Shown here piece by piece: positions 23,420 through 36,718 of a DNA stretch of 64,000 bases. The notes beneath the pieces are model-generated. The model did no database searches, had not been told where the DNA came from, and saw only the letters and a list, made by a program, of their open reading frames with translations. Where the stretch lies: positions 620,001-684,000 of the forward strand of contig JAPWGK010000006.1 in the NCBI GenBank assembly GCA_029641185.1, in the 5' to 3' direction. The translations under genes were made by a program, and so were the position numbers. The stretch is from Pseudofabraea citricarpa (Eukaryota > Ascomycota > Leotiomycetes > Helotiales > Dermateaceae). How positions within the stretch are numbered: position 1 is the first letter of the stretch; every line of letters starts with the position of its first letter.

Positions 23420-25245
23420 GTCTAGCTGATGTATTCTAAAGGATCCGAGTAGAAGTATATGTATGAAAGGCAAACCCAAAAAGTCAAGTCGATGAAGCGA
23501 AATAATATTAAGATTACAGTGCTTGTTTCCAGAAACATCAAGAAAATCGAAAGGCATTCAAGCTTTTATACAACGAGAGGTTCCTGACTGCAAAGCCAGA
23601 ACCGTGTATCCTATCAGAAGCCTACCTTACCTACCTACCTATGATAGACAGACAGACTGTACGTCTCTTGCCTCGCCCGTCAAGGGTCCAAGCCTAACAT
23701 CCAAAACACCGAATATCCCCAAGCCGCAATTCAAGCCCATTCTCTCCTTAACGATGTATCGTACGGGCCTTCCCCTCAAAACCCTCACCCGTTCGCTACG
23801 ACCTCACTACGTACGCGCACACACATCACATACAGCCAGAGAGTAGCAGCAATGCTCTCACCACGCTGACATGCATGCATCTAGCTAGTATCATAGCAAT
23901 CAACCAACATCAGAGCCCAGCCCCGTTCGGTTCTTTGCAAGCAAATTAAAACGTCGAGGGGAATCGATAGGGGAGGCTCTTTAAATCGCCGCGACTCGAC
24001 GCACTGAGTTATCTCTCTATCTCCAGACCTGACTGGCACACTAACAACCTATGATCTAAAGCCACGCACACCCCGCATTCTTCTTCCCCTGCCTGTCTTT
24101 GCGGCTGACTAGGGAATCGGCGGAGCCGTAGCGGTGCACCTGATGAAACTGGCGAAATTCAAACCGGTGGTTTGCTGGCTTGCCTTCTAGTTCTACTTCT
24201 GGCTGTGGAAGTTTTGGTGCTGGTGGTGGCTTGCTGCACACTTGTCGCTTACTGTTCTCCCCTTCACATTCACAACAAACGCATGGGAAGAATGCAAATC
24301 CAACATCATCCAATTCTTGAGCTCTTTTGAAGTGGCTGTATCCTGATTGCACTGGCGCATATATATATACGACAGATGTGTTTAAATGGAGAGTCGATAC
24401 CTTTCGGAGGTAAAGAAGTTGGTACAAAGACAGGCACATGCCATTACTTGTCTCGCTCTCTCTCTCTCTCTTCGTACTTAGTGCTGGTGGCGTACCTGAT
24501 CACCACCACTAACAAGAAGGCCGTCGTATCAACTGTGCTCTACCCACAGCACAGTAACCTAACTTGTGGAGTTTATTTTAGCACCTTTACAACCCCCTTT
24601 ACTACTGCAATTCGCCGCATCAACGTAAGCTTACCTGTCTGTCTTGGCCATCTCCTCGTCAATTCGCCGCTCCTTTTCCGTCTAGACTACTGACTGGCAT
24701 GCACTTACTCGCTCATTTGCTACCATGCTGTACCATATACTCGCCAGGTGAGCCGCATCTACGTAAGCTTACCTGCCTGGCTTGGCGATTTGGTCACCCA
24801 CTCTTACTAGTGACCACGACATGCTGGCGAATACGGGCAAAACTTGGTTTGACTGCGTTGCCTGCATATGCCATTGATGTCAAAATAACAGAGAAATATA
24901 ACAAAAAAAGGAGAAAGTATGACTGACTCCCAAGGGCAGTTAAGGAATATATTTGTAACGCGTAGCCCATTTCTCCATTTACCCATTCCACTCCCTTGCT
25001 GGATGTTTTTACCTACACTATACTCTGATATCTGGGCTTGGATCTCTTGAAGTTCATAAATTCATGCCATGATAAGACGAAGAGAAACAAACAAGGAAGC
25101 AAGCAAGTAAGCAAGCAACAAAAGCAGCTACCATGATCTACCATCTTGACCAGAAACTCCTGATCCGGCATGCTTAAAACATAAAAGAAAAAACATTCTT
25201 TCAGCTCTGTCTATGGACAGATAAACGTATTCATCATCATCATCG
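23420..25245. other. Long gene-poor stretch upstream of the DUF3602 gene
   Basis: About 1.8 kb without a gene I can defend. A minus-strand frame at 24,056-24,439 (127 codons) contains HQVHRYGSADSLVSR, vaguely like the end of the DUF3602 protein, but has no clear family. The stretch also holds the duplicated HindIII-centred element at 24,614-24,652 and 24,752-24,790, a CT run near 24,450-24,470 and a GCAAGCAAGTAAGCAAGC tract near 25,100. Confidence 0.45.
24614..24790. repeat. Imperfect direct repeat of about 38 bases, 138 bases apart
   Basis: Copies at 24,614-24,651 and 24,752-24,789 share GCCGCATC-ACGTAAGCTTACCTG and flanks with four mismatches. The centre GTAAGCTTAC is a perfect palindrome. 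Its origin is unknown; it could be a local duplication or part of a regulatory array. Confidence 0.7.
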
Positions 25246-27175
25246 TTAGGGACCTCTTCCAGTTCCAAGATGAGGGGGTGTCAATCTGTAGCAAAAGAGA
25301 AATCACGAGTAAGTTTCTGACCCGGGTACATTGCGAAGGAAATTTATCATAGGGATCACGTACCTTAGCGTCTCGAATTCCTTGTACTTCTTCAGGTACT
25401 TGGCGCCACGTCGGTAAGCCTTAAGCAGATCTGCAGGAGACCTGTATGTAAAAGTGCGGTCGATATACTTGGTGACAGACGAAGAATCGTGAAACATGGG
25501 GTCAAAAACGAGAAGGTTTTTCGAGCCATCCCTCTTTTTCTCAAACCCAATGATCGTCATAGAATGTCCTGACCTAATTATTAGTGATGATGATATGTGA
25601 TGGGAAGAAAACCACCGGACCTGGTTGTTGATAGTACATTGGAGGAAGGTCTGTACAACTGACTTTCTCATAAATCTCACGTTTGCCGTTGAGGAAATAT
25701 CTCTCTACTGCTGAGAGTAATGCGATATCAGCAGGAAGTCCTGTAGCTTTAGAGGTCTTGAAGGCTTGAGCTTCGCATCTACGTGGTGTCAGATATATAA
25801 ACTAGAAGGAGAGAGAGATATCTTACGCTATTCCAAGACTGCAAAACATTGCTTGTGCCTATATTAAGAACCGTCAGCCTCTAGTGTACTTTCCATGATC
25901 AACGAAGCAACAAATACGAGACCAAAGTATCTTACGTCTGGTGTACCAATATACTTTCTAGTCCCACGAATACCACCAGTCTCAACACGACCTGAGGCGT
26001 TGATACCAAGATCCCATGCGGTTTCGATCCATTCTTGAATCTCAAAGATGGTGGGTATATGGCCACTGAAGTGCTCGAATCCTTGTGATTTAACACCCAG
26101 AATATAAGAAGCTGCCATTTGAATATTACGATACCCACAGAAGCCACCTTGAAACATTAGCAAAAATCCCACCCAAGAAAGACCACGAAGCTTACCCTCT
26201 TTCTTGAGTTTTGATACGTGCTTCACACTCGGGTGGCACAGGAATGCATATTCTGTGAGGGGATCTTGCTCTAGGAGTTGCTTGATTACTGGGATAATGT
26301 CGGATTGTTGATTCTCGCATACTCTGACCCTCTCCTGTCTTCCGTCTGCGTCAAGTCGATTGACAATCTTAGTGGCACCATCCTCGGTTTCCAGGAGCTT
26401 GACAAGCCATGGAGGCATTTGTTTCTCATTGTAGTAAGGACCAAGCTCTGCTTTCTATGGGTTTGTCAGCAAGGAATCCTGAGAGCACCTTGAAAATTTG
26501 GCTTACTCCGAGTTTGCGCTTGACGGATTTGGTAACTGACGAAGATGGTTGACTCGCTTTACCTGGGGTTGGCATATGCATGATATCTCTCCATGCAGCT
26601 TTTGCCTTCTCCTGTTGATCTGGAGGCCCAGATGATGATGGCTCGTCGTCATCCAAATTTCGCAGTGCAGTCGAGAGCTTCGTACCAAATGCCACGCCAC
26701 GTGCATCTTCCTCACTCATGCTTCCCGAAGCAACAGCAATAGCGGGAGCAACCTTAACTTCGGCATCAGAATCTTCAACATCGTGCAGCCGTACGTGACT
26801 ATCAAAGTCCGTCAGAAGCAGGGTCTCTCCGCATCCCTCCACGGGACAGTTGGCATATTGCACATCATCGTCATCTCTATCAGGGCCAGAGATAGGCGAC
26901 AGGACCCCAGTCATACTAGCGTTGTCCTTTACAATAAATGGAGATTCCCCCTCGGAATGCAAGGTCTCCATATGCAACTAGTAGATTGGGTCAGTGAGGA
27001 CGGCCAAGGAAAGAATATCTGGGGTGTAGAGATGAGAAGTGGAAGTGAAAGGTGAGAAGAGTAGAAATAAGATTGCCAGAGTATATAAAGCTCAGAAGGG
27101 TCTCACCATGATCTGATATTCATTGTTTGTCGTGTAGCCACAGAACGGGCAATCTATCATTGGTGATTCCTCCAT
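25246..27175 (-). CDS. Zinc-finger ubiquitin protease of peptidase family C78 (ZUFSP/ZUP1-like, Mug105-like)
   Basis: Cysteine protease of the UFSP/ZUFSP fold; human ZUP1 and fission yeast Mug105 cleave Lys63-linked ubiquitin chains. The first exon (27,107-27,175) is 23 codons and carries half of a zinc finger, CPFCGYTTNNEYQIM. Splicing over GTGAGA...CTACTAG joins LHMETLHSE to complete a C2H2 finger. A second finger-like segment, CPVEGCGETLLLTDFDSHVRLH, follows, then a disordered region. The protease domain includes AFLCHPSVKHVSKLKKEGKL and the catalytic segment QGGFCGYRNIQMAASYILG with its Cys, then the His in GPSHSMTIIGFEKK and the Asp in LLVFDPMFHDSSS. The last intron (GTACGT...GCTACAG) gives a short C-terminus LRLTPPHLGTGRGP with stop at 25,246-25,248. 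ISG15/UFM1 specificity cannot be excluded. Confidence 0.88.
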
Positions 27176-27675
27176 TTCTCGAACCTCCCTGCTTCACATG
27201 GGCTCCTGAGACAAGGCTTCACATACACATACCCTTCGCACTAAATCATAGCAGAAGGGCGATGGAATGGAGAAGAAGCCGTCAAAGTAGAACCCGAAGC
27301 TTTTAGGTTCGCATCGTAAACTTGTGGTGGTGTGGTCTAGCTTTGTCTGTTGGTCGCGTTTGGATTACGAGGATGCGAGTACGCAATAATCGTGGCATTG
27401 CTGTAGGCGAGAGGTCATTAGCTGTCATCGTAATTTCCCGATCAATCACAACAGTCATTCACTCAACCACTGGAAAGGGCAAGACACGAGTTTACAACAT
27501 TATAAAAAGAGGAATCATTTCCAAGTCGTCCAAGAGTTTTCTGATTCATTTTGTTCTATTTTCTCAGAGAATGCTTTGCAGCTTTTTTTGCCGTTTCATC
27601 AAATCATGCAACATCATTCTGTCATTGCCTTAAAAAAAGCACTAACGACTAGAATCTTATCTACCAATAAAAAAT
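27176..27675. other. Intergenic between two minus-strand genes
   Basis: A 500-base spacer holding the promoter of the C78 protease gene and the 3' flank of seryl-tRNA synthetase. It is AT-rich around 27,480-27,670. No gene seen. Confidence 0.5.
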
Positions 27676-29329
27676 CTAGACCTTGAGATCCTTCAACTTC
27701 TCTCCGGCCTCGGTAGCTCCCTCTCCCACGGGAGCAACCTTAGGCTTTGGAGCCTTCTCTGCCTTTCCCTTGGCCTTCTGAGACGTTGAATCCTTAGGAA
27801 GCTCCTTGGTAAATGGGATGAATTCCGGTGCGCCTGGGATATATTTTCGAAGCGGTTCTGGGACATTGAAGCCCTGGAAGATATATTAGTCAACGGAAGC
27901 CTCAGAAAGGGCTAGAATACATACTTCTTCAGTCTGGAAGTTCTCCAAAAGACAGCAAAGGGCTCGCTCGGTTGCACACAGAGTTGAGTTCAATGCGTGA
28001 ACATATTTCTTTCGGATCTCAGTCTGAAGCTTGATACCAAATCGAATCTCGAGAGCTCGAGATTGATAATCTGTGCAATTGGAGCAGGAGACAAGTTCTT
28101 TGTATTCGCCTTGGAATGGGAACCAAGCCTCAAGATCATACTTTTTCGCTGCTGCATTGTTCAGCGCGCCAGAGACGATAGCGACAACACGATATGGAAC
28201 CCCCAAAGACTTGTAGAACTCTTCTGAGTAGTTGATCATTTGATCAAAAGCTTCCCAGGACTTCTCGGGGTCGGTCAGAACAAATTGCTCAACCTATTTC
28301 TTGTCAGTGGATATTGCATGTCAATCGATTATATCGTCCTACCTTCTCAAATTGATGGACACGGAAGATACCCCATGCATCACGACCGTGAGAGCCAGCT
28401 TCTCTTCTGTAGCACGTAGAGAAACCAGCATACTTGATAGGCAGATCCTTTGGTTGCAACCACTCATCTGCATGGAAAGCAGAGATAGGCTGCTCAGAAG
28501 TAGCAATTAAATACTTGTCATTCTGAGCGTCACCATCCACAACCTTGTACAGTTCCTCGTCAAATTGTTCCAGTTGTGCAGTCTTGGCCATGTAATCCTT
28601 CAACATGAACTGGGGAGTTTGCAGGGGTGTATAACCTCGCTCTGAGAGGAATTCCAATCCGTAGTTAATCATAGCTTGGTTCAAAAAGACACCCCATCTC
28701 TTCAAGAAGTATCCACGATGTCCAACAACCTTCACTCCTCGCTCTGGATCATATCCATCCAGTCTTGTGAGAACTTCATGATGTGAAAGTACGTCTCGCT
28801 TCTCGACCTTGACCCCCTCGGGGGCCCACTCCCGAATCAACTGGTTGTTATCCTCATTATCGCTGACTGGTACAGACTCGTGGACAAGGTTGCCGATTGT
28901 GCCAATCTTGGACTTGAGCAACTTCTCTTTCTCCGCCGCAGAGTCGAGCTTGGTCTTCTTCTCCTTTTCTAAGTCTTGCTTTTGCTTCAGGAGATCGTCT
29001 GCGTTCTCCTTTGCCTTGAATAGCACTGTCAGTTGTGGTACGACTTTATTGCCCTTGCTTAACCAACCTTCTTCTTCGCACCGATTTGTTTCTGGGTCTC
29101 GTTGATCTTGGTATTTGTTTGAGCTACTTCGTACTGGGCTTCGCAGGTAATCTGTCAGTAGCGATCTTCAACTACCCGCCGAGGTCGTGGACATACTCTT
29201 GCGGTGGTCCTCGTAAAGTGCAATGACTTCGTCAACTGCCTCTTCAGGAGCGCTACGTTTGCGCTGCGACTCCTTGATCTTTGCAGGGTTTCCGCCCTTG
29301 TCGGCAACGAAATCGAAGACGTCGAGCAT
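27676..29329 (-). CDS. SES1: Cytosolic seryl-tRNA synthetase
   Basis: Class II aminoacyl-tRNA synthetase charging tRNA-Ser. The start at 29,327-29,329 gives MLDVFDFVADKGGNPAKIKE. The first intron is best closed at the acceptor GCGAAG, giving DHRKTQYEVAQTNTKINETQ, the tRNA-binding coiled-coil arm, which continues KENADDLLKQKQDLEKEKKT. Motif 1 lies near GYFLKRWGVFLNQAMINYGL. Motif 2 is FSTCYRREAGSHGRDAWGIF followed by RVHQFEKV. Motif 3 includes SCSNCTDYQSRALEIRFG. A Lys-rich C-terminal extension (SQKAKGKAEKAPKPK) ends EKLKDLKV with TAG at 27,676-27,678, typical of fungal cytosolic SerRS. Introns are at about 27,870-27,930, 28,290-28,345, 29,030-29,065 and 29,145-29,200. Confidence 0.95.
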
Positions 29330-30012
29330 GTTGGAATCTGTGCGCTCAGTTGAGAGCAGCTAATTCGTGTTCTGGGGTGCTGTCACGTTGGTGTTTGTTG
29401 TTGCGTCTCGAAAGTTACCAAATCTCAAAAGGCTCATGGTGGGGTCGCTCCGACTGCCTCGCCTTTCCGCGCTAGTGATATAAAAAGTTGGAGGGGTATT
29501 GGCTGACAAGGGTACCGAGTTACAAGCACCCAGGAAAGATTTAAATTTACTGCTCGGTAATAGGTCCTGGTGTCAGCAATTAGGAGAAGATATCCCGTGC
29601 TATGTACTCATGAGATGGGAGTCATAGACGGGCCTAAGCACCGAAGATTCGTGCCGAACGGCCAATGAATCATTTTCGAGATGCCTCATGCCAGCTACTA
29701 ACACGCTCGCCCAACCCAACGACGACTTGACAACTACTAATCCGTGTAACGTCATTACCTATTCAACTCATTCTTCAACATCACATGGCAACGGCAGCAA
29801 ACAAGGCAGTGCAAAATGGTGCAACGAAACTCACTTCGTGACAAACAGAAACTGTTCAGCTGCAGACCTGTGTTATGCCATTCGATACCCATACGCCAAA
29901 GCACAAATCCTCTGCCAACGCCTCGTGAAACGCACGAAAAAGTAAACCAAACCAGGTCCTCTTTACAGTCCCTCCCTCGCAATTTCCGCTGTGGCCTGCC
30001 CACCCAATGCCA
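29330..30012. other. Intergenic: SES1 promoter side and 3' flank of the Rheb gene
   Basis: 683 bases without a supported gene; a short + frame at 29,688-29,945 has no protein character. A pyrimidine/CAAC-rich tract precedes the Rheb 3' end. Confidence 0.5.
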
Positions 30013-30789
30013 TCACATGATCTGGCAATTCTTTCCGGCAGGCTCATTTGGATTCTGGCTCTTCTCGATCTGGCCGATCATAAGTTCAAAGGCCTTGGTG
30101 ACATTCTCGTTGTACCTAGCACTTGCTTCGGTGTAGGCGCATTGGAACTTCTCTGCCAGCTGCTTGCCGTTCTCAACAGTGACTTGACGTTGTTCTGGCC
30201 GCAAATCACTCTTGTTGCCGACAATGACTACTGGGACCCATTCCGTGCCCTAGAAGTGTTAGAAGGAGTCCTGATCTAAGCGGCAAGGGAGAAAAGGGCT
30301 TGGCATCATACAAGATGGTTGAGGATTTTATCTCGAATAACTTGGACCATCTCGAACGATTGCATGGATGCCACGGAGTAGACGAGCATGTAGCCGTGAA
30401 TTCCAATGAAGTGCTTAGAGTTCAGAATACTGTACTCATCCTACGGAATAGTCAATAAGTGAACAATGCGAGGGAAAGTTAAAAGCGCAAAGTATTGCGT
30501 ACCTGACCGGCTGTGTCGATAATCTCAGTAGCATATTCTTGCCCTTTGAATTTGATGACCTTGCTAAAGGTGTTCTCGATTGTAGGATAGTAGCTCTCTA
30601 CAAAGTGGCCATCCACGAATTGCACGGTAAGGGATGATTTGCCTTCGGTACCGATGAGCTCATGCGATTGAATACGAGCAGACGAAAAACACGCGGGAAG
30701 GGCAAAAGAGCGAGAGGGAGAGAGAGAGACTTACCAACGGACCTGCTACCGACGATAGCGATCTTTCGCTGCTTGGGAGGAGCAGGCAT
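30013..30789 (-). CDS. rhbA: Rheb-family small GTPase
   Basis: Ras-like GTPase that activates TORC1 signalling. The start at 30,787-30,789 gives MPAPPKQRKIAIVGSRSVGK: the P-loop GSRSVGKSS has Arg at the position of Ras Gly12, a hallmark of Rheb. After the first intron, SLTVQFVDGHFVESYYPTIE contains the effector region, then DTAGQDEYSI (switch II), GIHGYMLVYSVASMQSFEMV, VVIVGNKSDLRPEQRQVTVE (NKxD intact) and TEASARYNENV. The C-terminal CAAX box is CQIM, so the protein should be farnesylated and membrane-bound. Three introns. The neighbouring Wapl gene shows no functional link. Confidence 0.94.
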
Positions 30790-31570
30790 GATGTCTAGAG
30801 TGAAGACACTGAAGGTTGAGATTTGGGTCCGGACAAAAAAAATTAGATCGATTGAGAGTGAGTTGTTGTTGTTGGTTTAGAGGTTCAGAAGTTCAGAGGT
30901 TCTGAGGTGCAACCAAGATCTGGAAGAATTATTCTAGCCGGGCCGCGGGTGAGCCTGGTACCAGCTTTCACCGTCATTTTAGCGTCCTCATGCCAGCCTC
31001 TAGAAGCTGCCCAACAAAGGCGTTTGCGTGTTTGATGTGCTCTCTGGTCCTTCCTGGGATTAAAACCTCGTTTCTTGTATACTCTCGTTATTGGGCTATC
31101 GTGCCCAAGAAAGTAAGCTTGAAACTTATCATTGCTTTTTAGCCTTCGTCGCCCTATCGCAGCGATCCCTCTTGCAAGTGATCAACGATTGCGTAATTAC
31201 TTATCACATAGACTGAATATCAAACTTAGACATTGGGCCTTGGGCCAAAATCCTTCTGGACATTGCTTCTTTTTGGGTTCTCTTGAGGGGGGAGTGGAGC
31301 GTCAGGTATTAATTATGCGCCGGGGTCGCTTTGGAATTGCCTACTGCAAGAGGACTTGAGACAGGCTCATGTAACTGTTCAATTCACACCGAAGTATACG
31401 CTTGCAAGAAAATAGCGAAAATGCATTTGGGTATCTCAAGTCTTAAATGTCCTCCGAATGTCTTTTGCCTCCCATATCAAGAGACCCTGAACACCTAATC
31501 AATCCCCATGAAACAAATGAAATACATGTCCCCTCCTTACACCCTCGCGTAGCCATTCTTTGAAGCCTAC
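30790..31570. other. Intergenic: Rheb promoter side and Wapl 3' flank
   Basis: 781 bases with no supported gene. The part next to 30,790 is purine/AAAT-rich and should hold the Rheb promoter and leader. Confidence 0.5.
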
Positions 31571-34500
31571 TTAAATACTGACATTGCCCTTCATTGCCCT
31601 GAGTCGCTCGACTAAGGCCTCGAGCCTTTCGGTCAAGCCAGTTTGGCGACTATAACCATCCTCCTCAGCCTCGAGAATGTCGTCGACAGCTTTATGGTAG
31701 CTGATAAATTGTTCAATAGATGTGAGTAATGGTTGTAGCGTCAACCCTTTCTGTCGCACACGTATACGCCCTGAAATAGCTGGCGAGAGAGCCAGGTATC
31801 CTAGTAGAATAGAAAGATAGCCAAAAGCGACATTTCTCTGACTTTCCTCTTGAGTATTTGCCTAATTGCAGTCAGTAAAAGTTCAAAGATGACTAGAAAT
31901 GCTACATACCTCTAGCATTTTCTCTTGGTTATCCATGAAAAGTTGCACCATAGGCAAGAGTGGATCATGGGGTTCATCACACAAGTCGTTGAAGCATTCC
32001 CGTACAGTGCTGCTCTCTGCAAGATTGATCATCACTCCAAGGGCTACTACCAACTGACCGAGCGCTTCACAAAGCTCATCTTCGTTCAAATTATGTGAGA
32101 TCTTCTGGAACTTGGCTATGATAGCCTGTGCCAGAATATTTAAGACACCTTTCTTAGCAAAGACCTCTGACGCATTTGGATCATTGTTGGTAACATTGAC
32201 CACTAGTCTGAGTAACATATACTGCAGTGCAGCAAATTCGCTAGCTGTTTGTGCCAATAAAATCTCGACGGTATTTATAACTACGGGTAGGTAATCGCTG
32301 ATCCAGATGGACTCGTCACGAGCGGTCATGGCCTTGATTGAATGTAGCTCCAGTACGGAAAGTGCAAGGTGAAAATCGATTGCTTGCTGCCCTTGAGGAG
32401 ACGCCAAGAAGGTCGGGTCCGAAGCCGTATTGAGGATCTCGAACAAAGTGGTTGTCATCTCCTTGGAGAAAATGTCGTCTGCCTTGCCTGCCTCGCGGGT
32501 CTGTCGAACCATGAGTTCGAGGCATTTCAGCGAAACAGTACGAGGCGATAGAAGCAAAGGCTTTATCTCTCCCCAGAAGGGCAAAGTTAACAAGGACTTT
32601 TGATGATCGAGAAGTAAACCCAACGCCATTTTTGACATGTTATTTTTGCGGTCCTTCCCCGCCTTAGAGATGGGATCCTTGACACCAACTAATCGAATCA
32701 ATAGTCGCGTAATACCATGACGACGAAGATGGGCAACAAGATGTGGCATGTTTGCATCAGCAAGCACAAGTATGAGCATAGTGACGATGTAAAATCCTGC
32801 GATAACATCTTGTTCTTGTCCAAGATGCAGGAAGAATCGTTGCTCAATTCCATTGTCCCGGAATTGGCGTAGGAAGGTTTTGTCCTTCAACTTACTAGAC
32901 AGCTCTGACAGACCAGCTCTGCGCATAGAAGAGGGCGGTGAAGCTGGCTTGCCAATGGTTTCTAACAAATCTTCAACTTCTTCTAAGAAACGCTGGTTCG
33001 CACCTGCTTGCCTTAGTTCATGGACGCTTGTGACAGCTGGTGTAAGATCAAGCATCTCTTCATCTTCTTGAAAGCTTGAAAGCGAAGTGAAAGGAATAGC
33101 CCCTCTTCGAGGTTTCTCGTTTTGGGACGCGGTCTGGAATGGCATGTCAACTGCAAGCTGTTGCAGCAGATCATCCTCAGCAAGCATTGATCGTTGTCGG
33201 CTATAGGTAACCTTTGGTCCAACACCTTGAGATGTTTGACTTAATGGCAGCGGCTGTGGCGTTGAATCTTGGCCCAAAGTCTGACTTAGGATTTGTGCAA
33301 ATTGATCATGGCTTAATTTAGCGGGGTCTTCTTTTACTGATTCTACCTCAGAATGTTCTGAAATAGACGATTCTTCATCTTCAGAATATTCTTCGGGCAT
33401 GGTTTGTTCAACCAATGTATCAATAAGCCTACGTCGAGGAACCGCTCGAGGGCTTTTCGGAGCTCGCTTCGTGACGCCTGCTGGTTTGAACAAGGCCTTC
33501 CCGGATGTTGTTGCCAGTGATGTCGATACGATTTTTACTCTTCCTGTTACTGGTTGACCCTGGTCTTTCATTACAACATCAGAATCGTTGCCATCTTCTG
33601 TTGAATCTAAAAAGTCCTTCCATATCTTCATTCCCCTCGGAGAAATTTGGCCAGTTCCAGAACTAATATTCGTCGTACTGGTAGGTTGAGGAGAGGTGGA
33701 CTTCGATGGTGGGTTCGTCTTAGGAATTGAGATGGGGCCAGGTTTAGGTGCAGCATTTGGTACCTCTCGATTTCTACTCATCTGCACGTCGACTTTTGGC
33801 CGTCTCGCCAGCCGGCTTGAGAGGCTTTGCTTCGAGCTATCCTGCACTGAAGCCGGACGCTTTGTCATCGCAGGCGGAGAAATCTTGGAAATGGCATCGA
33901 TTGAAGCAGATGCCTTCTGAGGCGACGGGTTTTGTGGAGGAGAGAGCTTCCTTCTCTTGCTTGCCTGAGCATGTCCTGTTGCAATTGGTGCAACTATTGT
34001 AGCATTTCCATCCTTCCTAGTACCCACTCGGCTTGTCTTCTGCTCTGCTTTCAAAGGAGCTTTCTTAATTGGTCTCGGCTTTGAAGGATTGGCTTCATCG
34101 TCACTCGACGGAAAGTCGAATATATTCGAAGCGGCAGGCGAGGCAGAAGATGATGGCTGTATATCAGGTTTGCGTTGGGCCATCTTCATCGTATTTGTCT
34201 TCTTGTCAGCCAGCGCGTTAGCATTGGGTAGCGCAGCTTTTGCTTTGCTGCTTGGTTTAGAGATTGTCCTTTTCACGGTAGGTCTCGGCTTTACTGGTGT
34301 AGCATCTTCATCACTCGATGGCATATCATAGATATCAGATGCAGGCTTGCTCGGTCGGGTCTGCGCCTTCCAGGTCTGCTGCACACTCTTGAGTTTTGTA
34401 TACTCCGTAGACGGCATCTCCAAGTCGGGGCTTTTGTCCAAATTGATTTCCTTAGAAACGCGGGAATCTGTGCTAGAGGTAGCGATATTGTATTCGGGAA

Positions 34501-34615
34501 CACGCCTGCGAATTGATTTCCCGTAAGTGGTGATACGTTTTCGAGGAAAGGCAGATCCATCCTCGAAGGCAGCCATCTTTGCGAACGTGAATTGTGAACG
34601 CGCTTGGATCTTCAA
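31571..34615 (-). CDS. WPL1: Wapl/Rad61-like cohesin release factor
   Basis: Binds the cohesin complex with Pds5 and opens the ring, releasing it from chromatin. A long first coding exon (from 34,613-34,615, MKIQARSQFTFAKMAAFEDG; a second ATG at 34,576 is equally plausible) encodes a disordered, Ser/Pro/Lys-rich N-terminal half with repeated IYDMPSSDED / IFDFPSSDDE motifs. The C-terminal half is the WAPL helical-repeat domain, including LKDKTFLRQFRDNGIEQRFF, VTMLILVLADANMPHLVAHL and RLLIRLVGVKDPISKAGKDR. One intron (GTATGT...GCAATTAG at about 31,860-31,912) leads to the last exon, QEESQRNVAFGYLSILLGYL to AMKGNVSI, stop at 31,571-31,573. It is divergent from FUR1. Confidence 0.9.
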
Positions 34616-35596
34616 TCAATGCGCCAGACTTGATTTAATGGCTAGATCGACCCTTCAAGTCATTCTTGCGAGGCAGCAGCAGATTGCAAGTTCGGGGCAT
34701 GCGCAGACTGGGAGACTGAACAGAGGTATACTGGTTGGGGGTTGCTAGGAGTGGTTGCCAATGTGCAGTGAAGGTTGGGATAAAAGTCGCGCACGACGGG
34801 AGATCTAGCAACTGGCAGAGCGCTTTGTTAGCACAGCAAGAGATATGGAATGCAACTGCAACCTTACGTTTCCGGTGCCCCTCAACCCTCCAAACATGTA
34901 TGTACAAACGTTTGTCTCTGGGGGAGGAATATTGCTAGCAGGCGTTGATCTGTAATCGCATGCCAGTTTTTTGTTTACTCCTGTTCGGCGCCGGGGCCTG
35001 GCAGGATGTGATAGGATGTACCGTCGTTGGTTGGGTTTGAGCGACCTGAGACTCGGATCCTCAGCCTTCCCTGGCACGTGACTCTTCTCCACTTGCATTC
35101 TAGCCGACATCCTCGCTTCGAACCTGCTTTGCCTCGCTTCGCTTCCACCATCAATGAATACGGTAATCGAGATAAGATTGTGTCTCAGGCCAACTCAGGC
35201 CAAGCCCTGGCCGTGCAACCTGCAAATTTAGTCACTGCCGATTCCACAGTCAGGTAAGAGGCTCGTGACTGAGATAACAAATGCGGAAGGCCCTTGACTG
35301 ACAGAGGAGCCTCCACGACGGAAGTGGCCGATGCACAGATAGACTTTGCTCCAGAGCGGCCATTCCACTTGTACTCATATAGATATAGCTTCTCTTTGTT
35401 CTAGCTCACCATCGATCTGCGTAGTACAGAACCGGATCACGTCTACGGATAGATCCATCCCACAATACTATAACCATATCCATATCCACATCTTGGACAG
35501 ATACTCTAGCCTGGCCTGCCCCCTCTTCTTTGTACAACTCTCAGTTTCACCAGCAGTCGCACAACCAGCAGTTTCTCTCCCCTCCAGCTTGCAAAC
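34616..35596. promoter_or_regulatory. Divergent intergenic region, Wapl / FUR1
   Basis: 981 bases between two head-to-head genes. A CACGTGAC E-box-like element is at about 35,073. The region just before 35,597 is CT-rich, typical of a fungal leader. No gene seen. Confidence 0.5.
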
Positions 35597-36504
<908 letters not shown>

Positions 36505-36718
36505 AAGTGTTTCATCGTGAGAAGGCATCCTCAAAAGACACCCCGCATATTCTTTAGCGTGTCAATGGGGAGGTAAATACTGAAGAGCGTGTTGAAAAAA
36601 GTAGTTACATCGAATATAAAAATCGAAAGCGCAGAAATTCTTGCACTTAAAGCCCGCCCTTTGTTATTCTCCCAACGCCCTAGTCCAAACTCCAGAAGCA
36701 ATGAGGCTGCTAGTCTTC

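Noticed and set aside
24056..24439. 127-codon minus-strand frame with GSADSLVSR, slightly like the DUF3602 protein end
   Set aside because: The resemblance is a few residues, no repeat motif GxGGAGN is present, and a stop-free stretch of this size is not rare here.
29688..29945. 85-codon + frame between SES1 and the Rheb gene
   Set aside because: Asn/Thr/Ser-rich chance translation in a flank; no motif or splice partner.
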